Shown piece by piece: positions 1-6,373 of a stretch of DNA of 9,482 nt. This DNA is from Acetofilamentum sp. GTDB lineage: Bacteria > Bacteroidota > Bacteroidia > Bacteroidales > JAADGE01. The DNA is taken from NCBI GenBank assembly GCA_020720705.1, contig DYOJ01000072.1, positions 1 to 9,482 of the forward strand, written 5' to 3'. Every line of letters begins with the position of its first letter. Position 1 is the stretch's first letter. The notes beneath the pieces are model-generated. The model was not told the DNA's origin and made no database searches. It worked only from the letters and a program-made list of their open reading frames with translations. Both the position numbers and the translations under genes were made by a program.

Positions 1-259
1 CAATTTTTGCCGATTCCACCATCGCATCAATATCGTGTCCGTAAAGTTGGATTCCCACCGGGCGTTCGATGTCGTCAATTTGCAATTTCGTCATGCTTTT
101 TTTGATGTTGCGAATAATTGCTTCCGACGCAACAAATTCAGTATAAAGCATATCCGCACCGTAACGTTTACAAATGTAACGAAACGAGCGGTCGGTTACG
201 TCCTCCATCGGGGCGAGTAACAAAGGGTAGCGCGGTATGTGTATGTTGCCGATTTGCAA
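1..259 (-). CDS. dusB: tRNA-dihydrouridine synthase (DusB/NifR3 type), N-terminal part, runs off the window
   Basis: Only the first 86 codons are present; the gene continues past base 1. The translation begins LQIGNIHIPRYPLLLAPMED and continues VTDRSFRYICKRYGAD, then ERPVGIQLYGHD. LAPMEDVTDRSFR is the FMN-binding start of the TIM barrel in Dus enzymes, and the G-I-Q-L-Y-G segment is the next conserved strand. The family reduces specific uridines in tRNA to dihydrouridine, using FMN and NADPH, in the cytoplasm. The frame has no ATG: it opens at an in-frame stop at 281-283, and the first sensible initiator is TTG at 257-259, which places the usual 'xKIGNI' start of the family exactly. That start lies 5 nt after the stop of the upstream nuclease gene, so the two are probably co-transcribed and perhaps translationally coupled. 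The family call is firm; the DusB subtype follows the Bacteroidota-like 'PMEDVTD' variant. Confidence 0.9.
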   Translation of the reverse strand, partial: MQIGNIHIPRYPLLLAPMEDVTDRSFRYICKRYGADMLYTEFVASEAIIRNIKKSMTKLQIDDIERPVGIQLYGHDIDAMVESAKI

Positions 260-264
260 GGGGG

Positions 265-1380
265 TTAAATTTTTTTTAATTCATTTTGCATAAATGCTTT
301 CAATTCTTCTTTTGTCGGAAGTGCAAGTTTATATTTGGAAATAAATAGTTGATTTTCGATACCGTCTGTGGCAAATTCGACCAACGCTTCATTTTTGTTT
401 GTGCAAAGCAGAATTCCTATCGGCGGATTTTCGCCTTCAATCAGTTCGTGCTTTTTGTAGTAGTTCAGATAAACATTGAGTTGCGTAACATCTGAATATC
501 GAAACTCTCTGGTTTTCAACTCGATAAGAACATGACATTTTAATATTCTGTGGTAAAAAACTAAATCAATTTTAAAATATTCATCACCTATCAAAATGCG
601 TTTTTGACGAGCTTCAAATAGAAATCCTTTTCCTAATTCCAACAAAAATTCCTGAATATGAGACAGTAAAGCTGTTTCTAACTCGCTTTCTGTGAAAACA
701 TCTTTGGGTTTTAGTCCCAGAAATTCAAAAAAATATGGGTCTTTTATAATTTCATTTGCGTTTACCGAGATTGCGTTCTGATGTGTTGCGTTCAACAAAG
801 TTTCTTTTTTCACAGATAAACCGGTGCGTTCAAACAAAAGTGAGTTCATTTGGCGTTTCAATTCTCTGACAGACCATGTTCCTTTTATGGTTTCAATTTC
901 GTAAAATTGACGTTGTTGTATTGTTTCACATTTTAGAAGTTCTGCAAAATGGGAGAACGTCAGCCGTTCAATTAAAATTTTGGATGAAACAGATTCTTCA
1001 GACACCGTCTGAAGAATTGAGTTTGTATTTTGGATAAGTGTAGGCAAAAAACTTGGTATTTCATCGTTTAATGCTGTATTTTTGAATTTTGCAGACACTG
1101 TCTGCATAATGTGCGGATACGCAATGTAAAACTGACGAAATATATTTAAGTTTGTGAATGACAGACCTTTAAGATTGGTTTGAGCAAGTTCGTTAGCAAG
1201 CGTTTGTAATAAATTATTGCCGTAAGTTGCACGTTCCTCTCCGTTTTGCTCATATTCAACGATGTAGAAACCGAAAAGCCAATTTCTAAGTGTCAAATTA
1301 CGATTGACACTTTGAAACGCACGTTTCTGAAAAAAAACATGCGTTTCCGAAAAAGTTGATATAAGTCGGTCGAAATTCAC
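265..1380 (-). CDS. YhcG/DUF1016-type PDDEXK nuclease
   Basis: A protein of 371 aa, full length for the family. The N-terminal DUF1016 part (about 1-190) holds TLRNWLFGFYIVEYEQNG (30-47), a QFYIAYP segment (83-89) and TWSVRELKRQMNSLLFERTG (168-187). The C-terminal PDDEXK fold (about 210-350) shows candidate catalytic residues Asp272 (KIDLVFYH), Glu287 and Lys289 (LIELKT), and Gln300 after them. YhcG-like proteins are predicted DNA nucleases, often found beside type I restriction loci or alone as accessory genes; a role in DNA processing or defence is an inference. The start is GTG at 1378-1380; the resulting MNFDRLI start fits the family, and an AAGG lies just upstream. The gene lies 5 nt after glyQS and 5 nt before dusB. 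It is clearly more AT-rich than both, which suggests later acquisition. The QTVS motif occurs twice (93-96 and 124-127). Confidence 0.88.
   Translation of the reverse strand: MNFDRLISTFSETHVFFQKRAFQSVNRNLTLRNWLFGFYIVEYEQNGEERATYGNNLLQTLANELAQTNLKGLSFTNLNIFRQFYIAYPHIMQTVSAKFKNTALNDEIPSFLPTLIQNTNSILQTVSEESVSSKILIERLTFSHFAELLKCETIQQRQFYEIETIKGTWSVRELKRQMNSLLFERTGLSVKKETLLNATHQNAISVNANEIIKDPYFFEFLGLKPKDVFTESELETALLSHIQEFLLELGKGFLFEARQKRILIGDEYFKIDLVFYHRILKCHVLIELKTREFRYSDVTQLNVYLNYYKKHELIEGENPPIGILLCTNKNEALVEFATDGIENQLFISKYKLALPTKEELKAFMQNELKKI
993..1017. repeat. perfect 11-bp inverted repeat inside the nuclease gene
   Basis: ATTCTTCAGAC and GTCTGAAGAAT flank a 3-nt spacer (ACC). On the coding strand the palindrome encodes I-L-Q-T-V-S-E-E. 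The arm GTCTGAA resembles the core of the neisserial DNA uptake sequence, but one nearby arm is no evidence of uptake function. It may be no more than codon choice around a conserved QTVS motif. Confidence 0.45.
1090..1106. repeat. second perfect inverted repeat (8-bp arms) inside the nuclease gene
   Basis: TGCAGACA and TGTCTGCA flank a single C. It encodes M-Q-T-V-S-A, the other QTVS motif of the nuclease. Its centre lies 93 bp (31 codons) from the centre of the palindrome at 993-1017, so both palindromes mark the two copies of the same peptide motif. Confidence 0.4.
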
Positions 1381-1385
1381 TTGCC

Positions 1386-2933
1386 TTATAATTTCTCAAA
1401 CAATTTGCGCATTGAGGTTTCTGCTTCCAAAATCGAACGCAATTCTGTGATTGCTACCCGATTTTGTTGCATGGTGTCGCGGCGGCGTATTGTAACCATG
1501 TTATCTTCAAGCGTTTGATGGTCAACTGTAATGCAGAACGGCGTGCCGATGGCATCGTGGCGGCGGTAACGTTTGCCGATGGAATCTTTTTCTTCGTATT
1601 GACAGTTAAAATCGAATTTTAGATTGTCCATAATTTCGCGCGCTTTTTCGGGCAAACCGTCTTTTTTTATCAAAGGCAAAATCGCGGCTTTTACGGGTGC
1701 TAGCGCGGGAGGAATGTTCAAAACCACTCGCGTGTCGCCTTCTTCGTCTGTAACTTTTTCTTCGGTGTAAGCCTTTGATAGTAAGGCAAGAAACATACGG
1801 TCGAGTCCGATGGAGGTTTCAATCACATACGGCACGTACGATTCGTTTAATTCCGGGTCGAAATATTGGATTTTTTTGCCGGAAAATTGTTGATGTTGCG
1901 ACAAATCGAAATCGCTTCGGGCGTGGATGCCTTCGAGTTCTTTGAATCCGAAGGGGAAATTAAATTCGATGTCCGTCGCTGCCGAGGCGTAGTGCGCAAG
2001 TTTATCGTGGTCGTGGAGGCGGTAAAATTCGTCGCCCAAACCGAGGGCTTTGTGCCAACTCAAGCGTGCGGAACGCCATTTTTCGAACCACGTTTGCTCT
2101 TCGCCGGGGCGGATGAAAAATTGCATTTCCATTTGCTCAAATTCGCGCATTCTGAAAATGAATTGGCGCGCAACGATTTCATTACGAAACGCTTTGCCGA
2201 TTTGCGCAATGCCGAACGGAATTTTCATGCGTCCGGTGCGTTGCACGTTGAGGTAATTTACAAAAATGCCTTGCGCCGTTTCGGGGCGTAAATATATAGT
2301 GTCGGCATCTTCGCTCACGGAGCCGAGTTGTGTGCTGAACATGAGGTTGAATTGGCGTACGTCAGTCCAATTTTTGCTGCCCGAAATCGGACAAACCACT
2401 TCATTGTCAATAATAATTTGGCGAAGTTCGGCAAGGTCGCCGTTTTCCATAGCGGTTTTGTAACGCGCCGTAATTTTGTCAATTTCGGCTTGTTTTTCCA
2501 ACACGCGAGGATTTGTGTCGCGAAATTGTGCTTCGTCAAACGTGTCGCCGAAACGTTTTTTTGCCTTTTCGACTTCTTTTTGGATTTTTTGATTGATTTT
2601 TTCGCGTGCGTCTTCAATCAAAACATCTGCACGGTAGCGTTTTTTTGAATCTTTATTATCAATCAAAGGGTCGTTGAACGCGCCTACGTGCCCCGATGCT
2701 TTCCAAATTGTGGGGTGCATAAATATCGCAGAATCAATGCCTACGATGTTTTCGTTGAGGCGCACCATGGCGTCCCACCAATATTTTTTGATGTTGTTTT
2801 TCAGCTCAACACCGTTCTGTCCGTAATCGTAAACGGCACTAAGCCCGTCGTATATTTCGCTGGATTGAAAAATAAAGCCGTATTCTTTGGCGTGAGCAAT
2901 AATTTTCTTAAACGTATCTTCGGAATAACTCAT
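1386..2933 (-). CDS. glyQS: glycine--tRNA ligase, single-chain alpha2 type
   Basis: A class II aminoacyl-tRNA synthetase of 515 aa that charges tRNA-Gly with glycine in the cytoplasm. It is the archaeal/eukaryote-like homodimeric form, not the split GlyQ/GlyS enzyme. The N-terminal part reads GFIFQSSEIYDG (19-30) and YDYGQNGVELKNN (35-47). YLRPETAQGIFVNY (214-227) and the motif 2 region FRNEIVARQFIFRMREFEQM (249-268) follow. Motif 3 is ETSIGLDRMFLALL (372-385), with Arg379 as the motif 3 arginine. The anticodon-binding domain occupies about 410-510 (APVKAAILPL, then YRRHDAIGTPFCITVD). A charged, helix-rich insertion at about 105-165 separates the first catalytic parts. The start is ATG, with a good promoter just upstream. 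This is the first gene of a unit with the nuclease and dusB. GC content is higher than in most of the window, as for an old core gene. Confidence 0.97.
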   Translation of the reverse strand: MSYSEDTFKKIIAHAKEYGFIFQSSEIYDGLSAVYDYGQNGVELKNNIKKYWWDAMVRLNENIVGIDSAIFMHPTIWKASGHVGAFNDPLIDNKDSKKRYRADVLIEDAREKINQKIQKEVEKAKKRFGDTFDEAQFRDTNPRVLEKQAEIDKITARYKTAMENGDLAELRQIIIDNEVVCPISGSKNWTDVRQFNLMFSTQLGSVSEDADTIYLRPETAQGIFVNYLNVQRTGRMKIPFGIAQIGKAFRNEIVARQFIFRMREFEQMEMQFFIRPGEEQTWFEKWRSARLSWHKALGLGDEFYRLHDHDKLAHYASAATDIEFNFPFGFKELEGIHARSDFDLSQHQQFSGKKIQYFDPELNESYVPYVIETSIGLDRMFLALLSKAYTEEKVTDEEGDTRVVLNIPPALAPVKAAILPLIKKDGLPEKAREIMDNLKFDFNCQYEEKDSIGKRYRRHDAIGTPFCITVDHQTLEDNMVTIRRRDTMQQNRVAITELRSILEAETSMRKLFEKL

Positions 2934-2956
2934 TTTGCAAAATTTAATTCAGATTG

Positions 2957-2987
2957 CAAATGTAGTATTTTTGTAAGATATTCAAAA
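2957..2987 (-). promoter_or_regulatory. Bacteroidota-type promoter of glyQS
   Basis: Read on the minus strand: TTTTG (-33 element, 2983-2987), an 18-nt spacer, then TACATTTG (-7 element, 2957-2964), a perfect match to TAnnTTTG. The start codon of glyQS follows 23 nt after the -7 element, giving a short leader. The -33 bases coincide with the left flanking 5-mer of mobile element copy A. Confidence 0.75.
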
Positions 2988-3138
2988 TAATACTTCGTTA
3001 GATCTTAGTATTTAGATGTTAGACATTAGACTCAAATCACTTAATTTCAATCAGTTACAATCATACTCTCATTAGAGAAATTTTATTTTCTAATTTACAA
3101 TAAATCAATATCTTACAGAAAATATTAACGGATTATTG
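2988..3138 (+). mobile_element. MITE-like non-autonomous element, copy A (151 bp)
   Basis: This segment aligns end to end with 9019-9169; both are 151 bp and by eye share about three quarters of their bases. The ends form an imperfect terminal inverted repeat: left TAATACTTCGTTA, right TAACGGATTATTG, 10 of 13 positions matching. Flanking 5-mers CAAAA (2983-2987) and CTAAA (3139-3143) look like a decayed 5-bp target duplication. It has no open reading frame of note, so it would depend on a transposase supplied elsewhere. It fills most of the gap between the cyclase-HD gene and the glyQS promoter. The remaining bases up to 3254 show no gene and no clear terminator. Confidence 0.7.
2998..3032 (+). 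repeat. five tandem heptamers headed by TTAG (copy A)
   Basis: Units TTAGATC, TTAGTAT, TTAGATG, TTAGACA and TTAGACT follow without a break. The first four bases are constant and the fifth is A in four of five units, while the last two vary. The array starts in the left terminal repeat of the mobile element and has the same unit number and phase in copy B. Confidence 0.75.
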
Positions 3139-3254
3139 CTAAATTTATATTTAAAAAATCATGCAAACTGCGACGAGTAATTCATCGTAATCAATGAGCA
3201 AACTTAACAAAAATAAATTTGGAATATGAATGATTACAATGAAATTTAAGTTTA

Positions 3255-4664
3255 CTAACCCTCTGTTATCAATGCTTTTATGCGTTCTATTTGCTCTTCC
3301 TTGTTTACTTGTCGCATACTTTGTGCGGTATTCGTAAAGTATTGGTGTGCTGACAAAAATTTGACTTGTAATTTGTTCCAATCGTTAAACGAACTGATTA
3401 TACCTTGTACCTTGAGTTCTCGATAAAGTGTGTCGGAGACTGGCACCATGTCTCTGCGTCCGAGATAGTCAAGGTCTGCGTCGCAAATAATTCGTTGGAG
3501 TAGGGTGGTGGGTTTGGGTGGCAGTTTGGTTGCCATGATAATTCCTGTGATTATTTCAATATCGTCTTGGTCGTAGCCGAATCTCGGTAATATTTCGCGG
3601 GCGTATTCGCAACTGCGTTCTTCGTGGTCCACAGCGCCTTTGACTTGTCCGAAGTCGTGGAAAACGGCTGCAGTTTTGAGTAAAAGCATTTCTTCATTAC
3701 TTACGCCTTCGCCGCTTCCGATAATTTCAACACCGATAGTTACGTCAATTGTGTGTTTGAGATTATGGTAATACAAATGTTTCGGCAATTCGCGTTCAAG
3801 ACGGTCAAGAACATAATCGTTTAGGTCTTCGAACTTTATGATTTGGAATTTAGTTTTAAAGGCACGGTTCGGTTGCTTGCCTCTGCCGTCAACTGAAAGT
3901 ACCGGTCGTATGCCTTTTACTTCGTAAACTGCTATATCGCCCATATATTTTACCGGCATTTTGCTGCTGTACTCGCACACAAAAAAATCTTTAACAAGTT
4001 CGTAGGTCATTGCCGAAATGCTGATAATTCCCGGCTTACTTGCTGATTCTATGCGACTTGCAATATTAACTGTGTCGCCTTTAATATCGTAAGAAATCTT
4101 TTTCTTGCCCGAAGTTGTTGCGGTAACCGGTCCTGTGTGAACACCGAACGTGAGATCCCAAATTTTGCGGTTGTTTCGTTCCGATTCTTCTTGTAAATTA
4201 TACAAATAGGCTTGAACTTCCAAAGCTGCCGAAATAACTTCAATCGGATTGGTTCGATTTTTTTTGGGGATACCTCCTGCGCACATATACGAGTCTCCTA
4301 TGGATTTTACTTTTTGAATGTTGTTGCGTTCAACAACTTCGTCAAATTTAAAAAAGAAATCATCCAAGTCGTCAATCAAACCTTGAGCATCACGTTGTTC
4401 AGCAAGTTCTGTGAATCCTTTTACATCAGAATACAATACAGTTACCATCTTGTATTTCAATCCGGTACTCGACCCTTTTTCAAATTGTTGTTTTGCATCT
4501 TTAGGCAGAAATGATAATAACTCACTGTTTCTGTCGTTTTCTGAAAGCAACTCCTTATTTTGGTCAACAAGCTCTTGATTTAATTTTTGCAAATATTCTA
4601 TGCGTTCTTTCAGCACCGTAATTTCGACCTGCAATTCTTTTTCTGATTTTATCGGTGTGCTCAT
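3255..4664 (-). CDS. class III adenylate cyclase fused to an HD phosphohydrolase domain
   Basis: A 469-aa protein with no membrane segment or signal peptide, so cytoplasmic. Residues 7-48 form a likely coiled coil. A class III cyclase domain spans about 72-252: metal ligands Asp80 (LYSDVKGFTEL) and Asp124 (SIGDSYM), and transition-state residues Asn200 and Arg204 (TVNIASR). The base-contact pair Lys120 and Asp193 (YDIKG) is that of adenylate rather than guanylate cyclases, so the expected product is cAMP. A C-terminal HD domain (about 295-465) keeps its metal-site residues: His300 (LYYHNLKH), His336-Asp337 (VFHDFGQ), His347-Glu348 and Asp395/Asp397 (ICDADLDYLGR). The HD substrate cannot be read from the sequence; cyclic-nucleotide hydrolysis in the same chain is a possibility only. 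The start is ATG at 4664. The gene is divergent from the aspartyl protease gene and ends upstream of mobile element copy A. Confidence 0.92.
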   Translation of the reverse strand: MSTPIKSEKELQVEITVLKERIEYLQKLNQELVDQNKELLSENDRNSELLSFLPKDAKQQFEKGSSTGLKYKMVTVLYSDVKGFTELAEQRDAQGLIDDLDDFFFKFDEVVERNNIQKVKSIGDSYMCAGGIPKKNRTNPIEVISAALEVQAYLYNLQEESERNNRKIWDLTFGVHTGPVTATTSGKKKISYDIKGDTVNIASRIESASKPGIISISAMTYELVKDFFVCEYSSKMPVKYMGDIAVYEVKGIRPVLSVDGRGKQPNRAFKTKFQIIKFEDLNDYVLDRLERELPKHLYYHNLKHTIDVTIGVEIIGSGEGVSNEEMLLLKTAAVFHDFGQVKGAVDHEERSCEYAREILPRFGYDQDDIEIITGIIMATKLPPKPTTLLQRIICDADLDYLGRRDMVPVSDTLYRELKVQGIISSFNDWNKLQVKFLSAHQYFTNTAQSMRQVNKEEQIERIKALITEG

Positions 4665-4685
4665 ATCCGTAGTATTTATTCAGCA

Positions 4686-4727
4686 CAAAATTACAAATAT
4701 TATTTAGATTATTTGTGTTTCTCAAAG
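4686..4727 (-). promoter_or_regulatory. probable promoter of the cyclase-HD gene
   Basis: Read on the minus strand: CTTTG (4723-4727), 20 nt, then TAATATTTG (4694-4702), close to TAnnTTTG but with one extra base. An exact -7 match, TAATTTTG, lies at 4686-4693 but has no good -33 partner. One of the two probably drives the gene, whose ATG is at 4664. Confidence 0.45.
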
Positions 4728-4862
4728 TTTCTTTTTTAATTTTTTTTACTGAATTGTTCAAATTGCCATCGGTTTCTTTATCTATGTGAAAAGAAAACTG
4801 TTTTTTGACAGTCTGAATAAAAGTGTTTAAGGATATTTCGTATCTTGCAAGAAAAAAAAAGT

Positions 4863-6113
4863 GTGAAAAATTCCGGTTTCTTTAGTACGATGTTTTTAAT
4901 GTTTAGCTATAGTGTTTTATTTGCACAGAACACAAAATCAGGATTTTATCTCAACAATGTTAAAACTCAATCTTTAAAATTTCAATTTGTAAGCAATGTA
5001 ATTGTTATTCCGCTGATATTTAATGATTCGGATACTATGCGATTCATTTTGGATACCGGTTTAAAGACAACTTTGATTACAAAACTGTCGTCATCTGATT
5101 CACTTCATTTGAATTCAGTTCGGGAATTGACTATCAGAGGACTTGGGGTTGAAGAAGATTTACATGTTATTCATTCTACAGGAAATGAATCACGTATGGC
5201 AAACTTAAACGGTAAAAATTTAGATTGTTATGTTTTGAAAGATAACAGATTTGATTTTTCTGCCGAAATGGGAGTTGAAATTCACGGGCTTATAGGCACT
5301 GATATCTTTGCTAATCTGATAGTTGAAATAGATTATGATGAAAACATTCTTCATTTTCACGACCCTGATTTCTTTAAATTTAAACGAAAACACACCAAAT
5401 TCTATGAGCGTTTTCCTTTAATTTTTCATAATACAAAGCCTTATTTGGTGTTTCCGATAGAAATGAAAAACGGACATCGCTTTGATGCTAAACTGCTGAT
5501 AGATATAGGAGCAAGCGATGCGCTTTGGTTGTTTCCCGACAGCTTAAAAAACATTCTTATTCCGGAGAATAATAGATACGGATATTTGGGTAAAGGATTG
5601 AACGGTAAAATATTCGGACACCAATCGAGGGTGAATTCAGTTGAAATTGGGCGGCATAAACTAACAGATGTAACCGTTTCTTTCCCTGACACATCAGCCA
5701 TCAAATACTCAAAATTGCAGGATTTGCAAGGTCGCAACGGGTCGGTCGGAACAGAAGTAATTCGCAGGTTTAATGTGATTTTTGATTACGGCAACGCGCA
5801 AGTGTTTCTTAAACCCAACGGTTCTTTCAAATATCCGTTTAACTTTAACATGACCGGTATAACGGCTGAAGCTCCCTTTGCAAATATTCGATATTATTTA
5901 GTATCGGATGTTCGTGCAGGCTCTCCGGCTGAAATCTGCGGAATAAAAAAAGGTGATGAAATACAGTCAGTTAATTTCAATGACGCAACAAAATATAGCC
6001 TGACCGAACTTAACTCGCTGATGCATAAGAAAGAAGGTTCAGTCTTACGTTTAACATTAGTTCGAAACGGAGAACTGTTAAAAGTAAAACTAAAGCTCGT
6101 AAAGGATTTGTAG
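4863..6113 (+). CDS. exported two-lobed aspartyl protease with C-terminal PDZ domain
   Basis: From GTG at 4863 the protein has 416 aa and begins with a signal peptide (MKNSGFFST, then a hydrophobic stretch ending VLFAQ, about residue 22). Other starts are TTG 4845, which adds six residues, and ATG 4890, which would leave too short a signal; the A-run before GTG suits Bacteroidota starts. Lobe 1 has MRFILDTG (catalytic Asp64) and GLIGTD (142-147). Lobe 2 has LLIDIGAS (Asp214) and SVGTEVIRRFNVIFDYG (294-310). Each lobe thus has the active-site strand and the later hydrophobic-Gly strand of pepsin/retropepsin-like proteases. The second motif is D-I-G rather than D-T/S-G, which may weaken or tune activity. 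A PDZ domain (about 342-414; GSPAEICGIKKGDEI) ends the protein and would bind peptides. The predicted location is periplasm or surface; the substrate is unknown. The gene is transcribed singly, divergent from the cyclase gene. Confidence 0.85.
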   Translation: MKNSGFFSTMFLMFSYSVLFAQNTKSGFYLNNVKTQSLKFQFVSNVIVIPLIFNDSDTMRFILDTGLKTTLITKLSSSDSLHLNSVRELTIRGLGVEEDLHVIHSTGNESRMANLNGKNLDCYVLKDNRFDFSAEMGVEIHGLIGTDIFANLIVEIDYDENILHFHDPDFFKFKRKHTKFYERFPLIFHNTKPYLVFPIEMKNGHRFDAKLLIDIGASDALWLFPDSLKNILIPENNRYGYLGKGLNGKIFGHQSRVNSVEIGRHKLTDVTVSFPDTSAIKYSKLQDLQGRNGSVGTEVIRRFNVIFDYGNAQVFLKPNGSFKYPFNFNMTGITAEAPFANIRYYLVSDVRAGSPAEICGIKKGDEIQSVNFNDATKYSLTELNSLMHKKEGSVLRLTLVRNGELLKVKLKLVKDL

Positions 6114-6245
6114 TCGGAGTTCGTTTAATTTTGTTCAAATATAAATTTCACACATTTATTACAGTTAAGCCACAATAGTTACGAACAACCACATGTTGAA
6201 ATATAATTACCTTGCATGCCGAATTGAAATATCAATTGCTTGATT

Positions 6246-6268
6246 TATTGTTATGTATCTTAACAATA
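6246..6268. repeat. AT-rich 8-bp inverted repeat upstream of the efp promoter
   Basis: TATTGTTA and TAACAATA flank a 7-nt loop (TGTATCT). It lies 133 nt after the protease stop and 33 nt before the efp -33 element. It could be a weak 3'-end hairpin of the protease mRNA or a dimeric regulator site; only three T follow it, so a terminator is not well supported. The rest of 6114-6300 shows nothing recognisable. Confidence 0.3.
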
Positions 6269-6300
6269 TTTCGAGATTATGTATAATTTCACATTTTCGA

Positions 6301-6331
6301 TTTTGCAGCAAAAGAAAAAAAACTATTTTTG
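6301..6331 (+). promoter_or_regulatory. Bacteroidota-type promoter of efp
   Basis: TTTTG (6301-6305), an 18-nt spacer, then TATTTTTG (6324-6331), a perfect TAnnTTTG. The geometry is identical to that of the glyQS promoter. Transcription would begin near 6338, leaving a leader of about 35 nt before the ATG at 6374. Confidence 0.75.
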
Positions 6332-6373
6332 CAAATATATTGATTTACATAAATTTCCAATATTTTTTACTTT

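Noticed and set aside
35..220. Plus-strand small frame at the left edge
   Set aside because: It is antisense to the conserved FMN-binding region of dusB.
993..1017. Neisserial DNA uptake sequence as proof of transfer from Neisseria
   Set aside because: The full 10-mer is not matched, and both related palindromes are explained by codons for the QTVS motif; the protein looks like a Bacteroidota form.
1866..2291. Plus-strand open frame of 141 codons opposite glyQS
   Set aside because: It lies entirely antisense to a strongly conserved synthetase and its translation shows no family features; it is a shadow frame.
265..2933. Toxin-antitoxin or restriction system around the YhcG-type nuclease
   Set aside because: Its only neighbours are glyQS and dusB; no antitoxin, methylase or specificity gene is visible.
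2998..3032. Heptamer array as a CRISPR-like repeat array
   Set aside because: Units are 7 nt with no spacers between them, and the array lies within a small element with terminal inverted repeats.
3200..3253. Inverted repeat AAACTTAA/TTAAGTTT just after the cyclase-HD stop as a terminator
   Set aside because: The stem is AT-only apart from one pair, the loop is 38 nt, and no T-run follows on the minus strand.
4845..4862. TTG at 4845 as the start of the aspartyl protease
   Set aside because: Possible, but it adds only six residues before a complete signal peptide and overlaps a weak -7-like TATCTTG (4841-4847); GTG 4863 was preferred with low certainty.
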